Positions 1 to 8,113 of a stretch of DNA of 64,000 bases are shown one piece after another; the first letter of the stretch is position 1, and each line of letters starts with the position of its first letter. A program made the translations under genes and the position numbers. The DNA lies in contig JAXLYX010000016.1 in assembly GCA_046351215.1 (NCBI GenBank), positions 111,844 through 175,843 on the forward strand. Reading direction: 5' to 3'. This DNA comes from JAXLYX01 sp046351215. GTDB taxonomy: Bacteria > Myxococcota_A > Polyangia > Polyangiales > Houyiibacteriaceae. A model generated the notes under the pieces. The model was given only the letters and a program-made list of their open reading frames with translations. It ran no database searches and was not told where the DNA came from.

Positions 1-668
1 TACCGCCGATCGTACCGGTCGTGCTGCACCACGGTCCTTCTCCGTGGCGAGCGCCCACGACCTTCGGTGGCCTCGTATGGGGCGTGACCACCGAACCCTC
101 GGAGCTCGCGCCGTTCGTCCCCGACTTCCGCTTCGTGTTGGACGACCTCGCACGCACCACGCCGGAGGGGATCCGACTGCGCCCACTCCTCACGGCCTTC
201 GCGAGGATCATCATGTTCCTGCTCATGCGCGCTCGCAGCGCGCACGACCTCGGCTCCGAGCTCTCGGCCTTTCGCGAGGATCTACGAGCCCTGGGGACCT
301 CCCGGTCGGGCCTGCGCGACCTCGCCGTGGCCATGCGTTATGCTGTCTCCGTCGGCCGAGGCGGAGCGAAGCGTCTCAAGGACGTCGTGCACTGGGGCGT
401 GGGACGACCGACCGAAGAGGTGATCATGACCATCGCGGACGAGCTCATCGCGGAAGGCATGGAGAAGGGCTTGGCCAAGGGGCTTGCCCTCGGAAAGGCC
501 GAAGGCAAAGCCGAGCTCTTGCTCCGCCAGCTCACCAGACGGTTCGGCGCCCCGAGCGAGACGCTCGAGGCACGCGTCCGCGCAGCCGATTCCGCCACGC
601 TCGATCGCTGGGCCGAGCGCGTGCTGTTCGCGGATTCGATCGAGGCGGTGATCGACGGGGGCGATTGA
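1..668 (+). CDS. Rpn-family recombination-promoting nuclease / putative transposase, 3' part
   Basis: The reading frame is open from base 3, and its first residues (PPIVPVVLHHGPSPW) match the conserved core of the Rpn/transposase_31 family, so the true start lies outside the window and the GTG at 21 is internal. Rpn proteins carry a PD-(D/E)XK nuclease domain linked to RecA-independent recombination; the N-terminal catalytic part is not visible here. The C-terminal half has a Gly/Lys/Glu-rich stretch (about residues 150-165 of the visible part) followed by a short helical tail starting LLLRQLTRRFG, as in the DUF4351-like ends of these proteins. The gene ends 117 bases before the first Sel1 lipoprotein. 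The family call rests on pattern memory of the core motif. Confidence 0.72.
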   Translation, partial: PPIVPVVLHHGPSPWRAPTTFGGLVWGVTTEPSELAPFVPDFRFVLDDLARTTPEGIRLRPLLTAFARIIMFLLMRARSAHDLGSELSAFREDLRALGTSRSGLRDLAVAMRYAVSVGRGGAKRLKDVVHWGVGRPTEEVIMTIADELIAEGMEKGLAKGLALGKAEGKAELLLRQLTRRFGAPSETLEARVRAADSATLDRWAERVLFADSIEAVIDGGD

Positions 669-785
669 GGCGTACGGCGCGAGTCGCGCGCGATCGGCGG
701 GCGCTCGGGAAGCGGCGCCCGCCGGCGCCGACGCAACTCGCCGCCACGTCGGCCGAAGACGGGGGACTCCTTCGAGGAAATCCCC

Positions 786-2735
786 ATGAATTCGCATCTC
801 CGATTTTCGCGCCGCCCGTTTGCCGTTCGCCCTCGAGGCCCAGGGATCCGTGGCCTTCCCTCCCTCGTCCTGCTCGTCGCCCTCGGAGCGGTCGGCTGTC
901 ATTCCCAGCCGCGCGTCGCATCGCCCGAGGCCGAGATCGCTCGCCTCGTGGCCGAGGGAGATCGCTATGCGCGCGAGCTCGGCGTGGAGGGAAACATGGA
1001 GCGCGCTCGCGAAGCGTATCGCGCCGCCTGCGACCGAGGCGCGCAGCGAGCGTGTGCCAGCCTCGCACCGCTCTACACCGTCGGTCGATTCGCGGATCGA
1101 GACTTCGGCCTGGCGTTCGAGCTAGCCCATGGCGCGTGCGAGGCCGGCGATCTTCTCGGCTGTGCCAACGAAGGCTGGCTCCGAGTGATCACGCCCACCG
1201 GCGCACGTGACATGAGCCAGGTGATGGCGCTCGAGGAGCGGGCGTGCGCGGGCCACGAACCCCGGGGCTGCGTCGTCCTCTCCTCCCTCTACGCGCAAGG
1301 CTGGGGTGTGGAGAGGAGCGAGGCCCACGCGCTTGAGCTCCTGCGTAAGGCCTGTGACGCCGGCGATCCGATAGGTTGCGAACGTCTCGCCGACTTCATC
1401 GTCGCGGGTCGCGGTATCGAAGCCGACGCCGTGGCGGCGAACGAGCTCTACGCCGTCGCGTGCGAAGCCGGCGAGGTGAACGCCTGTGGCGATCTCGCTC
1501 TTCGAACGCTGCTCGGCGACGGGATGCCGCGCGACCCGCGCCGCGGCATCGAGCTCCTCGAGCAGGCGTGCGAGAAGGGGGCGCTCGAGAGCTGCCATGT
1601 CATCGGCAGCTTCTCCTGGGAAGGAGACGCAGGGTTCCCTGGCGATCGCGACCGCGCCACCTCGACGCTCGAGCGCGCGTGCGAGCTCGGCTACGGGCCC
1701 TCGTGCCAGCTGCTCGGCTGGATCTTCCGCACGGGAGAAGACGTGCCTGCCGACTTCGATCGCGCGAGGGTCTTCTACGAGAAGGCCTGCGAGGTGCGCG
1801 ACGCCGAGTCCTGCGACGCGCTCGGGCACATGGCGGAGCGCGGACAGGGCGGACCGAGAGACGACGATCGCGCGTTCGCCTTCCTCGAGCGGGCCTGCGA
1901 GCTGGGCTCGCCCGCCGCGTGCGAGGAGCTCGCGCAGCTCTACGAGGCCGGGCGCACCGTGCAGGTCGACCTGGAGCGCGCCTTCGAGCTCTCCGAACGT
2001 GCGTGCGACCTCGGGAACGAGACCTCGTGCCGACGCGTCGCCGCGAAGATCGCGGAGGGCCAAGGCGTGGAGGCGGACGTCGAGCGCTCCGTCACCCTGT
2101 ACAGCGAGCTCTGCGGCGAGGGAGATGGGCAGGCCTGCGCCGACCTCGCCTTTCGATACTTCCGCGGCATCGGCATGCGGCGCGACACCATCGTGGCGGC
2201 GGCTCTCTACACCCACGCGTGCGAAGCCGGAATCGGTTGCGACCTCGTCCCACTCGCCTTCACCGCGGCGGGCGCTGATGTCCAGACCGGCGACGCCGAG
2301 GGCCAGAGTCGCGCGGGCGCCGAGGGCTGGTACGAGATCGCATGCGGAGCGGAGCCGTCAGGGCCCGCCTGCTTCGAGCTCGCCCTGCTTCGGGGGGAAG
2401 AGCCCGAGGGAACTCGCCGCTTCTCGGTCCGCGTGACCCGCCTCGAGAACGCTCCCGACGGGATCGGCGTCGGCGATCGATGCGAGATCGCGATCGGGGC
2501 GCCCGGTGGTGAGCGCTCGTGGATCCGGCTCCTCTGCAACGGTCGGTTCGTCTATCCCGCGACCTCGTACGTCGTCTGGGATGCCGAGGGCCTCGCGATC
2601 GACGACACGCAATCGACGCGCGAAGACGGCGACCCTCGCCTCCAGCTCGACCCGCGCCGCGCCACGTTCCGCCTCGAAGACGACGAGACCGGCCGCTTCG
2701 GCGCCCTGCGGATCGAGGGCCGCATCGTCCGCTGA
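786..2735 (+). CDS. Sel1-repeat, cysteine-rich lipoprotein A
   Basis: This 649-aa protein has an N-terminal hydrophobic segment (LVLLVALGAVGC) ending in a lipobox-like AVGC at about residue 38, so it is probably a lipidated envelope protein. Residues about 60-510 are a run of 35-37-residue Sel1-like (SLR) repeats. Each carries a pair of cysteines about eight residues apart (for example CDRGAQRAC, CEAGDLLGC), the layout of disulphide-stapled Hcp-type proteins. The last about 110 residues form a separate beta-rich domain shared with the next gene. Sel1 repeats bind other proteins; no enzymatic residues are seen. A GAGGAA ribosome site lies about eight bases before the ATG. The next gene is a clear paralogue, so this is a tandem duplication. 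Confidence 0.85.
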   Translation: MNSHLRFSRRPFAVRPRGPGIRGLPSLVLLVALGAVGCHSQPRVASPEAEIARLVAEGDRYARELGVEGNMERAREAYRAACDRGAQRACASLAPLYTVGRFADRDFGLAFELAHGACEAGDLLGCANEGWLRVITPTGARDMSQVMALEERACAGHEPRGCVVLSSLYAQGWGVERSEAHALELLRKACDAGDPIGCERLADFIVAGRGIEADAVAANELYAVACEAGEVNACGDLALRTLLGDGMPRDPRRGIELLEQACEKGALESCHVIGSFSWEGDAGFPGDRDRATSTLERACELGYGPSCQLLGWIFRTGEDVPADFDRARVFYEKACEVRDAESCDALGHMAERGQGGPRDDDRAFAFLERACELGSPAACEELAQLYEAGRTVQVDLERAFELSERACDLGNETSCRRVAAKIAEGQGVEADVERSVTLYSELCGEGDGQACADLAFRYFRGIGMRRDTIVAAALYTHACEAGIGCDLVPLAFTAAGADVQTGDAEGQSRAGAEGWYEIACGAEPSGPACFELALLRGEEPEGTRRFSVRVTRLENAPDGIGVGDRCEIAIGAPGGERSWIRLLCNGRFVYPATSYVVWDAEGLAIDDTQSTREDGDPRLQLDPRRATFRLEDDETGRFGALRIEGRIVR

Positions 2736-2801
2736 CTCGCGCGAACGGCGTATCCCCCGGGGTCCTGGCGAACGGGGCCTCGGGTGCTACCAGTCGGCCC
2801 C

Positions 2802-4706
2802 ATGGGTTCGAAAGCGGCGTTCTCGCTCGTCCTCGCGGTGTCTCTCGCATTCGGCTGCGCGTCCGCACCTCCGCGTCCCACGGGGCCCGATCCCGCGGTC
2901 GCGGAGCTGCTCCGCGAAGGCCAGACCTACGAGCTCGGGCGCGGCGTACCCGTGAACATCCCCAGGGCGCGCGAGGCCTACGACGAGGCTTGCCATCGAG
3001 GGAGCCAGCGCGGTTGCGCGCAGCTCGCGGGCGCGTTCCTCCTCGGGCCGGAGCGCGGGCAGGATCGGAACCGCGCGCTCGCGATCGGCCACGCGGCGTG
3101 CGAAGCGGGCGAGCTGCTCGGCTGTGCGAACGAAGGCTGGGCGATGATCGCGCGGCCCGTCGTGGCGCCCGACTACCGCACGGCGAGGGGGCTCTTCGAG
3201 CGTGCGTGCGACGGGAACGAGTACGCCGGCTGCGTCCAGCTCGCGACGCTCCACGCGAACGCCCTCGGAACCTCGCGCGACGACGCAAGAGCGGTCGAGC
3301 TCTACCGCCGCGCGTGCGACGGAGGCGAGATGCGCGGCTGCCTGCTCTTCGGTGGGCTCGTGCTCGACGGCCGCGCGGGTGCGATGGAACCGCGCGCCGC
3401 GATCGACGCGTTCTCCCGCGCCTGCGAGGGCGGCTTGGGCTTCGCCTGCGCGCGGGTCGGCGACGCGTACGCCCACGGCATCGGCGTCGAGCGGGACGAG
3501 GCCCGCGCGGTCTCGCTCTACGGTCGCGCGTGCGACGGCGGCGACGGCTCGGGCTGCTTCGGGCTCGGCTCGATGCTCCACGACGGACGCGGTGTCGAGC
3601 CCGACCACGACCGTGCGGTCTCGCTCTTCCGGCGCTCGTGCAACGAGGGAGAGATGCGCGCCTGCGCCGCCCTCGGCGACGAATATCTCGACGACGACGG
3701 AGTCCCCGTCGACGAGACCCAGGCCGCCGCCCTCTACGGTCGCGCCTGCGACGCCGGCGAAGGGCTCGGGTGTTTCGGCCTCGGGGTCATGCACGGCGAA
3801 GGACGCGGATTCGAGCGCGACGACGCGGAGGCGGCTCGCTACTACGAGCGCACCTGCGAGCTCGGCATCCCCGCGGGTTGCGCGGCGCTGGCCACCGCCT
3901 CGCTCTACGGCCATGGCGTCCCCGAGGATCACGAGCGCGCCGTGCAGCTCTTCCTCCGGGCCTGCAACGCCGGTGACCTCGACGCCTGCCGCAACGTCGG
4001 CTCCATGCTCGAGAGCGGGCTCGGCGTCGCCCGCGATCCGTCGCTCGCGGCCGAGGTCTACAACCACGCCTGCGAGGCCGGCGACTCGACGAGCTGCTGG
4101 AGCCTCGCCTTCCTCTACTACCGGGGCCTCGGCGTCGCGCGCGACTCGAGCCGTGCGATCGAGCTCTATCGTGGCGCTTGCGACGACGGGGTTTCGGAGG
4201 CCTGCATGGGCTACCCACGCGCGCTCACGGAGGCCGCGCAGGATGCGGAGTCGGGGTACGGCATGCCGCGCGACGTGGGGCTGGCGGAGGCGCGGTATGC
4301 GGAGGCCTGCACGCGCCATCAGTTCGTGCCCGCGTGCTACCAACTCGCGATCCTCCGGAACGTGTCGACGCCGGAAGTCACGGTCCAGGTCCACGAGGTC
4401 CACGTCACGCGCCTCGAGCACGCGCCCGAGTGGCTCCACGTGGGCGACACCTGCCGCATCGACGTCCCGGGACCGGAGAACCGCCGCACCCCGCTTCGTA
4501 TCACCTGCAACGATCGCCTGATCTATCCGGCCACCGCGATGATCCACTGGGTCGGAACGCACCTGCTCGTCGACGAGTCGCCCTCGGGGGTCGATGGGCA
4601 CGCGAAGGTTCGCGTGGACCTGCGGGCGCACACGTTCTCGCTCGAGGACGATCCGACGGGATTGCTGGGGGCGGTGCGGATCGAGGGGAGGGTGGGTGGA
4701 AGGTGA
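2802..4706 (+). CDS. Sel1-repeat, cysteine-rich lipoprotein B
   Basis: This 634-aa paralogue of the preceding gene has the same order: a signal peptide with a lipobox-like AFGC at about residue 19 (VLAVSLAFGC), about a dozen Sel1-like repeats with paired cysteines (for example CDGGEMRGC, CEGGLGFAC), and a C-terminal beta domain of about 110 residues (VHVTRLEHAPEWLHVGDTC onward). I chose the ATG at 2802 over the upstream in-frame GTG at 2784 because it places the basic residues and hydrophobic core directly at the N-terminus. The protein is probably anchored in the envelope and serves as a protein-binding scaffold. It lies 66 bases after its paralogue, and the two may be co-transcribed. The function is unknown beyond the repeat type. 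Confidence 0.85.
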   Translation: MGSKAAFSLVLAVSLAFGCASAPPRPTGPDPAVAELLREGQTYELGRGVPVNIPRAREAYDEACHRGSQRGCAQLAGAFLLGPERGQDRNRALAIGHAACEAGELLGCANEGWAMIARPVVAPDYRTARGLFERACDGNEYAGCVQLATLHANALGTSRDDARAVELYRRACDGGEMRGCLLFGGLVLDGRAGAMEPRAAIDAFSRACEGGLGFACARVGDAYAHGIGVERDEARAVSLYGRACDGGDGSGCFGLGSMLHDGRGVEPDHDRAVSLFRRSCNEGEMRACAALGDEYLDDDGVPVDETQAAALYGRACDAGEGLGCFGLGVMHGEGRGFERDDAEAARYYERTCELGIPAGCAALATASLYGHGVPEDHERAVQLFLRACNAGDLDACRNVGSMLESGLGVARDPSLAAEVYNHACEAGDSTSCWSLAFLYYRGLGVARDSSRAIELYRGACDDGVSEACMGYPRALTEAAQDAESGYGMPRDVGLAEARYAEACTRHQFVPACYQLAILRNVSTPEVTVQVHEVHVTRLEHAPEWLHVGDTCRIDVPGPENRRTPLRITCNDRLIYPATAMIHWVGTHLLVDESPSGVDGHAKVRVDLRAHTFSLEDDPTGLLGAVRIEGRVGGR

Positions 4707-4781
4707 TGTCGTAGTCTGCGCCGTTCGGGTCATCCGGGACTCGCCGCGCAGACGACGGCACCCGCTTCGTGTCGGTCGGCG

Positions 4782-4787
4782 TACCCT
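4782..4787 (+). promoter_or_regulatory. -10 box (TACCCT) of the helicase gene
   Basis: TACCCT lies 7 bases before the ATG at 4795, so transcription would begin at or next to the start codon. No Shine-Dalgarno fits between them. This is one of about nine TANNNT-to-start-codon pairs in the window with the same spacing. Confidence 0.45.
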
Positions 4788-4794
4788 CGCGGCG

Positions 4795-7700
4795 ATGTCC
4801 GGACTCGGCCGTGGGCTCCACGAAAGTCTGATCACCCAGGCGCTCGAAGAGCAGCTGCGCGAGCTCGATGCCCGACTCGAGGCGCGTCGTCAGGATCTCC
4901 GCGCCGCCGAGGTGCCCGATCGCCTGGCGATGCATCTCGGACGAATCGTGGCGCGCGCGTTGGCGTCGGTGCCCGACAAGCGTCGAGTCGATACCGGGCT
5001 CGATCTCGCGAAGAAGATCCTCGAGACGATCGAGGCGACGGTCGAAGACAGCGACGTCTTGCAGGAGCAACCGGTCGAGCCCGCGAGTCTGCTCCGAGCG
5101 GTGTTGCGCCGAAGGCCCGACGGAACGCCCGAGCCGCTCGGGGAACCACTGATCCCGCTGCTCGACACCACGTTGCTGACCAACGCTCCCGGCGAGCCTC
5201 GCGTGGGGAATCAGCTCCTCGCGGAGATCGATTCCGCGGATCGGATCGACGTCGTGATGGCGTTCATCCGATGGACCGGCATCCGTCCCCTGCTCGACGC
5301 GCTGCGCCGTCACGCGGAGAACGGGCGTCCCATCCGGGTGCTCACGACCGTCTACACGGGATCGACGGAGGCACGCGCTCTCGACGAGCTGGCCAAGCTC
5401 GGTGCCGATGTGCGTGTGTCCTATGACACGAGCACGACTCGCCTCCACGCCAAGGCCTGGCTCTTCCATCGTAGCTCGGGCTACTCGACCGCCTACGTCG
5501 GCTCGTCGAACCTGACGCACTCGGCGCAGGTCAGTGGCCTCGAGTGGAACGTCCGCGTCTCCGGCGCACGGAATCCGGACGTGGTCGACAAGGTCGCGGC
5601 GGTCTTCGAGAGCTACTGGAACGCGGGCGACTTCCGTCCGTACGACGCGGACGAGTTCCGACGCGAGATCGACCCGGATCGCGATGCCCGGCGCTCGCGG
5701 CTCCCGGCGTTCGAGCTCCGGCCCGAGCCCTTCCAGGAACGCTTGCTCGAACAGATCGCCGTCTCGCGCGAGCGGGGCCACCACCGGAACCTGCTCGTCT
5801 CCGCCACGGGAACGGGCAAGACCGTGATGGCGGCGCTCGACTACGCGGCCTTGCGCGAGTCGTTGCGAAGAGCACGCCTTCTCTTCGTCGCCCATCGCGA
5901 GGAGATCCTCGAGCAGAGCCTCGCGACGTTCCGGCTCGCCCTCCGGGACCCCTCCTTCGGCGAGCTCTGGGTGGGCGGCAAGCGTCCGATGCGCTTCGAG
6001 CACGTCTTCGCCTCGATCCAGAGTCTCGCCTCGGCCCGGACGGCCGACCTCGATCCCGCGCACTTCGATGTCGTGATCGTCGACGAATTCCACCACGCGG
6101 CGGCGCCCTCGTATCGTGCCCTTCTCGACCACGTGAGGCCGAAGGAGCTTCTCGGCCTCACCGCGACACCGGAACGCACCGATGGCCTCTCGCTACTCGA
6201 CCACTTCGACGGTCGCATCGCCGCCGAGCTCCGTCTCTGGGACGCCATCGACCAACAGCGCCTCTCACCTTTCGTCTACTACGGAATCCACGACGGCCTC
6301 GATCTGCGCGACATCCCCTGGCGTCGAGGGCGTGGATACGACGTCGAGGGCCTCACGAACCTTCTGACCGCCGACGACGTCTGGGCGAGGCGGGTCGTGC
6401 ACCAGATGGTCGAGCGCGTCGACGACGTCGCGCGCGTCCGTGCGCTCGGCTTCTGCGTCAGCGTCCAGCATGCGCGGTTCATGGCGCGGGTCTTCCGCGA
6501 AGCAGGGATCCCGGCGACGGCCATCTGGGCGGACACTCCGGACGCGGAGCGTCGTGCGGCGCTCCGCGATCTCGCCGAGCGCCGGGTGAACGTCGTCTTC
6601 TCCGTCGACCTCTTCAACGAAGGCGTCGACGTTCCTGCGGTCGATCTCGTGCTCTTGCTCAGGCCGACCGACAGCGCCACGCTCTTCCTCCAGCAGCTCG
6701 GTCGCGGGCTCCGAAGGAGCCCGGGCAAGACCTTCTGCACGGTGCTCGACTTCGTCGGTCACCAACGCAAGGAATTCCGATTCGACCGGCGTTTCGGTGC
6801 GCTGCTCGGCGTCGGTCGGAAGGAGCTCGAATCCCAGATCGAACAGGGTTTCCCCTTCCTTCCCGCCGGATGCCACATGGAGCTCGACCGCATCGCCAGC
6901 GAGATCGTGCTCCACAATCTCCGCGAGGCGATCCCGACCGCGTGGAAGGCGAAGGTCGAGGAGCTCCGCGCGCTCACGCGTGTCGAGGGCGATGTCACTC
7001 TCTCGAAGTACCTCGACGAGACCGGTCGCGACCTCGAGGACGTCTACGCCGGTACCCATGGATGGTCGGATCTCCGTGAAGCGGCCGGCCTTCCGGTCGC
7101 CACGCCTGGACCGAAGGAAGAGGTCCTTCGGCGCGCGATCGGCCGCCTCCTGCACGTCGACGATCCGGAACGCATCTCGGCCTATCGTCGCTTCCTCTCC
7201 CAGGAATCGGTGTCGCCTTCCGAGGCGCTCTCGGTGCGTGATGGACGCCTCCTGCGAATGCTCGTCGCCTCCCTCGCCGACAAGGCGGTGACGAAGTCGA
7301 CGACGCTCGAGGACGGCCTGTCGCTCCTCCGCGCCCATCCCCAGCTCCGTGCCGAGCTGCTCGAGCTCCTCGACGTGCTCGAGGGCCGGCTCGACCATCT
7401 CCAGCATCCCTTGCCCGATCGTCCCGACGTGCCTCTGCGAGTCCATGCGCGCTACACGCGTCTCGAGATCCTGGCCGCCTTCGGTCTCGGGGAGGGCGCG
7501 AAGGTCGCGCCCTGGCAGACGGGCGTGTACTGGGCGAAGGAGGCGTCGGCCGACCTGCTCGCCTTCACGCTCGACAAGACGAGCGGGCAGTTCTCGCCGA
7601 CGACGCGCTACCGCGACTATGCGATCAGTCGCGATCTCGTCCATTGGGAGAGCCAATCGGTCACGCGCGCCGACGGGGAGACCGGTCTTCGGTACCGCAA

Positions 7701-7887
7701 CCATGCGCGATCCGGTTCGAGCATCTTCCTCTTCTCGCGCCTTCGTGCCGACGAGCGCGCCTTCTGGTTCCTCGGCCCCGCCACGTACGTGAAGCACGAG
7801 GGGGAGTGCCCGATGGCGATCACGTGGAAGCTCGAGCATCCGCTGCCGGGCGATCTTTTCGGGAAGTTCGCGGCGGCCGTGGCGTAG
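4795..7887 (+). CDS. PLD nuclease-like / superfamily 2 helicase with C-terminal DUF3427
   Basis: This is a 1030-aa multidomain protein. Residues about 130-290 form a phospholipase D-like nuclease domain with HAK at 218-220 and GSSN at 236-239. The SF2 helicase core follows, with Walker A ATGTGKT at 337-343, DEFH at 430-433, a TAT motif III near 460, and the arginine-finger motif QQLGRGLRR starting at 633. The remaining C-terminal half, to the end, fits DUF3427. PLD-DEAD-DUF3427 proteins are found in phage-defence and mobile regions and are expected to remodel or cut nucleic acid using ATP. The ATG at 4795 is preferred because a -10 box sits just upstream and the longer frame upstream is Arg-rich noise. 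The last 12 sense codons are duplicated at 45210-45245. Confidence 0.85.
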   Translation: MSGLGRGLHESLITQALEEQLRELDARLEARRQDLRAAEVPDRLAMHLGRIVARALASVPDKRRVDTGLDLAKKILETIEATVEDSDVLQEQPVEPASLLRAVLRRRPDGTPEPLGEPLIPLLDTTLLTNAPGEPRVGNQLLAEIDSADRIDVVMAFIRWTGIRPLLDALRRHAENGRPIRVLTTVYTGSTEARALDELAKLGADVRVSYDTSTTRLHAKAWLFHRSSGYSTAYVGSSNLTHSAQVSGLEWNVRVSGARNPDVVDKVAAVFESYWNAGDFRPYDADEFRREIDPDRDARRSRLPAFELRPEPFQERLLEQIAVSRERGHHRNLLVSATGTGKTVMAALDYAALRESLRRARLLFVAHREEILEQSLATFRLALRDPSFGELWVGGKRPMRFEHVFASIQSLASARTADLDPAHFDVVIVDEFHHAAAPSYRALLDHVRPKELLGLTATPERTDGLSLLDHFDGRIAAELRLWDAIDQQRLSPFVYYGIHDGLDLRDIPWRRGRGYDVEGLTNLLTADDVWARRVVHQMVERVDDVARVRALGFCVSVQHARFMARVFREAGIPATAIWADTPDAERRAALRDLAERRVNVVFSVDLFNEGVDVPAVDLVLLLRPTDSATLFLQQLGRGLRRSPGKTFCTVLDFVGHQRKEFRFDRRFGALLGVGRKELESQIEQGFPFLPAGCHMELDRIASEIVLHNLREAIPTAWKAKVEELRALTRVEGDVTLSKYLDETGRDLEDVYAGTHGWSDLREAAGLPVATPGPKEEVLRRAIGRLLHVDDPERISAYRRFLSQESVSPSEALSVRDGRLLRMLVASLADKAVTKSTTLEDGLSLLRAHPQLRAELLELLDVLEGRLDHLQHPLPDRPDVPLRVHARYTRLEILAAFGLGEGAKVAPWQTGVYWAKEASADLLAFTLDKTSGQFSPTTRYRDYAISRDLVHWESQSVTRADGETGLRYRNHARSGSSIFLFSRLRADERAFWFLGPATYVKHEGECPMAITWKLEHPLPGDLFGKFAAAVA
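7849..7884 (+). repeat. Left copy of 36-bp direct repeat (helicase 3' end)
   Basis: These 36 bases encode the last 12 residues of the helicase (GDLFGKFAAAVA). A copy at 45210-45245 differs at only two bases, both synonymous, and is also followed at once by a stop codon. The two copies bracket a 37-kb region rich in defence genes. Confidence 0.8.
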
Positions 7888-8113
7888 TGGGCCGGTCGCT
7901 GCGTGTGACGCGGCCTCTCTCAATGACATGCCTATGTGAGCGCGCTTTGGACTTATTTCCTCCCTCTCTCCTACGCTCCGCTCGTGCCATCTCGCCCTGT
8001 CGTGACCCGAACGGCTAGGCGCCGACATGTCGTGGCGAAGACCACGGCTCTCCTACGTCGGCCGCTGCGCAACCGCGAGGCGGCCAACGTGTTTCAGGGG
8101 AAAGGGAACGAGC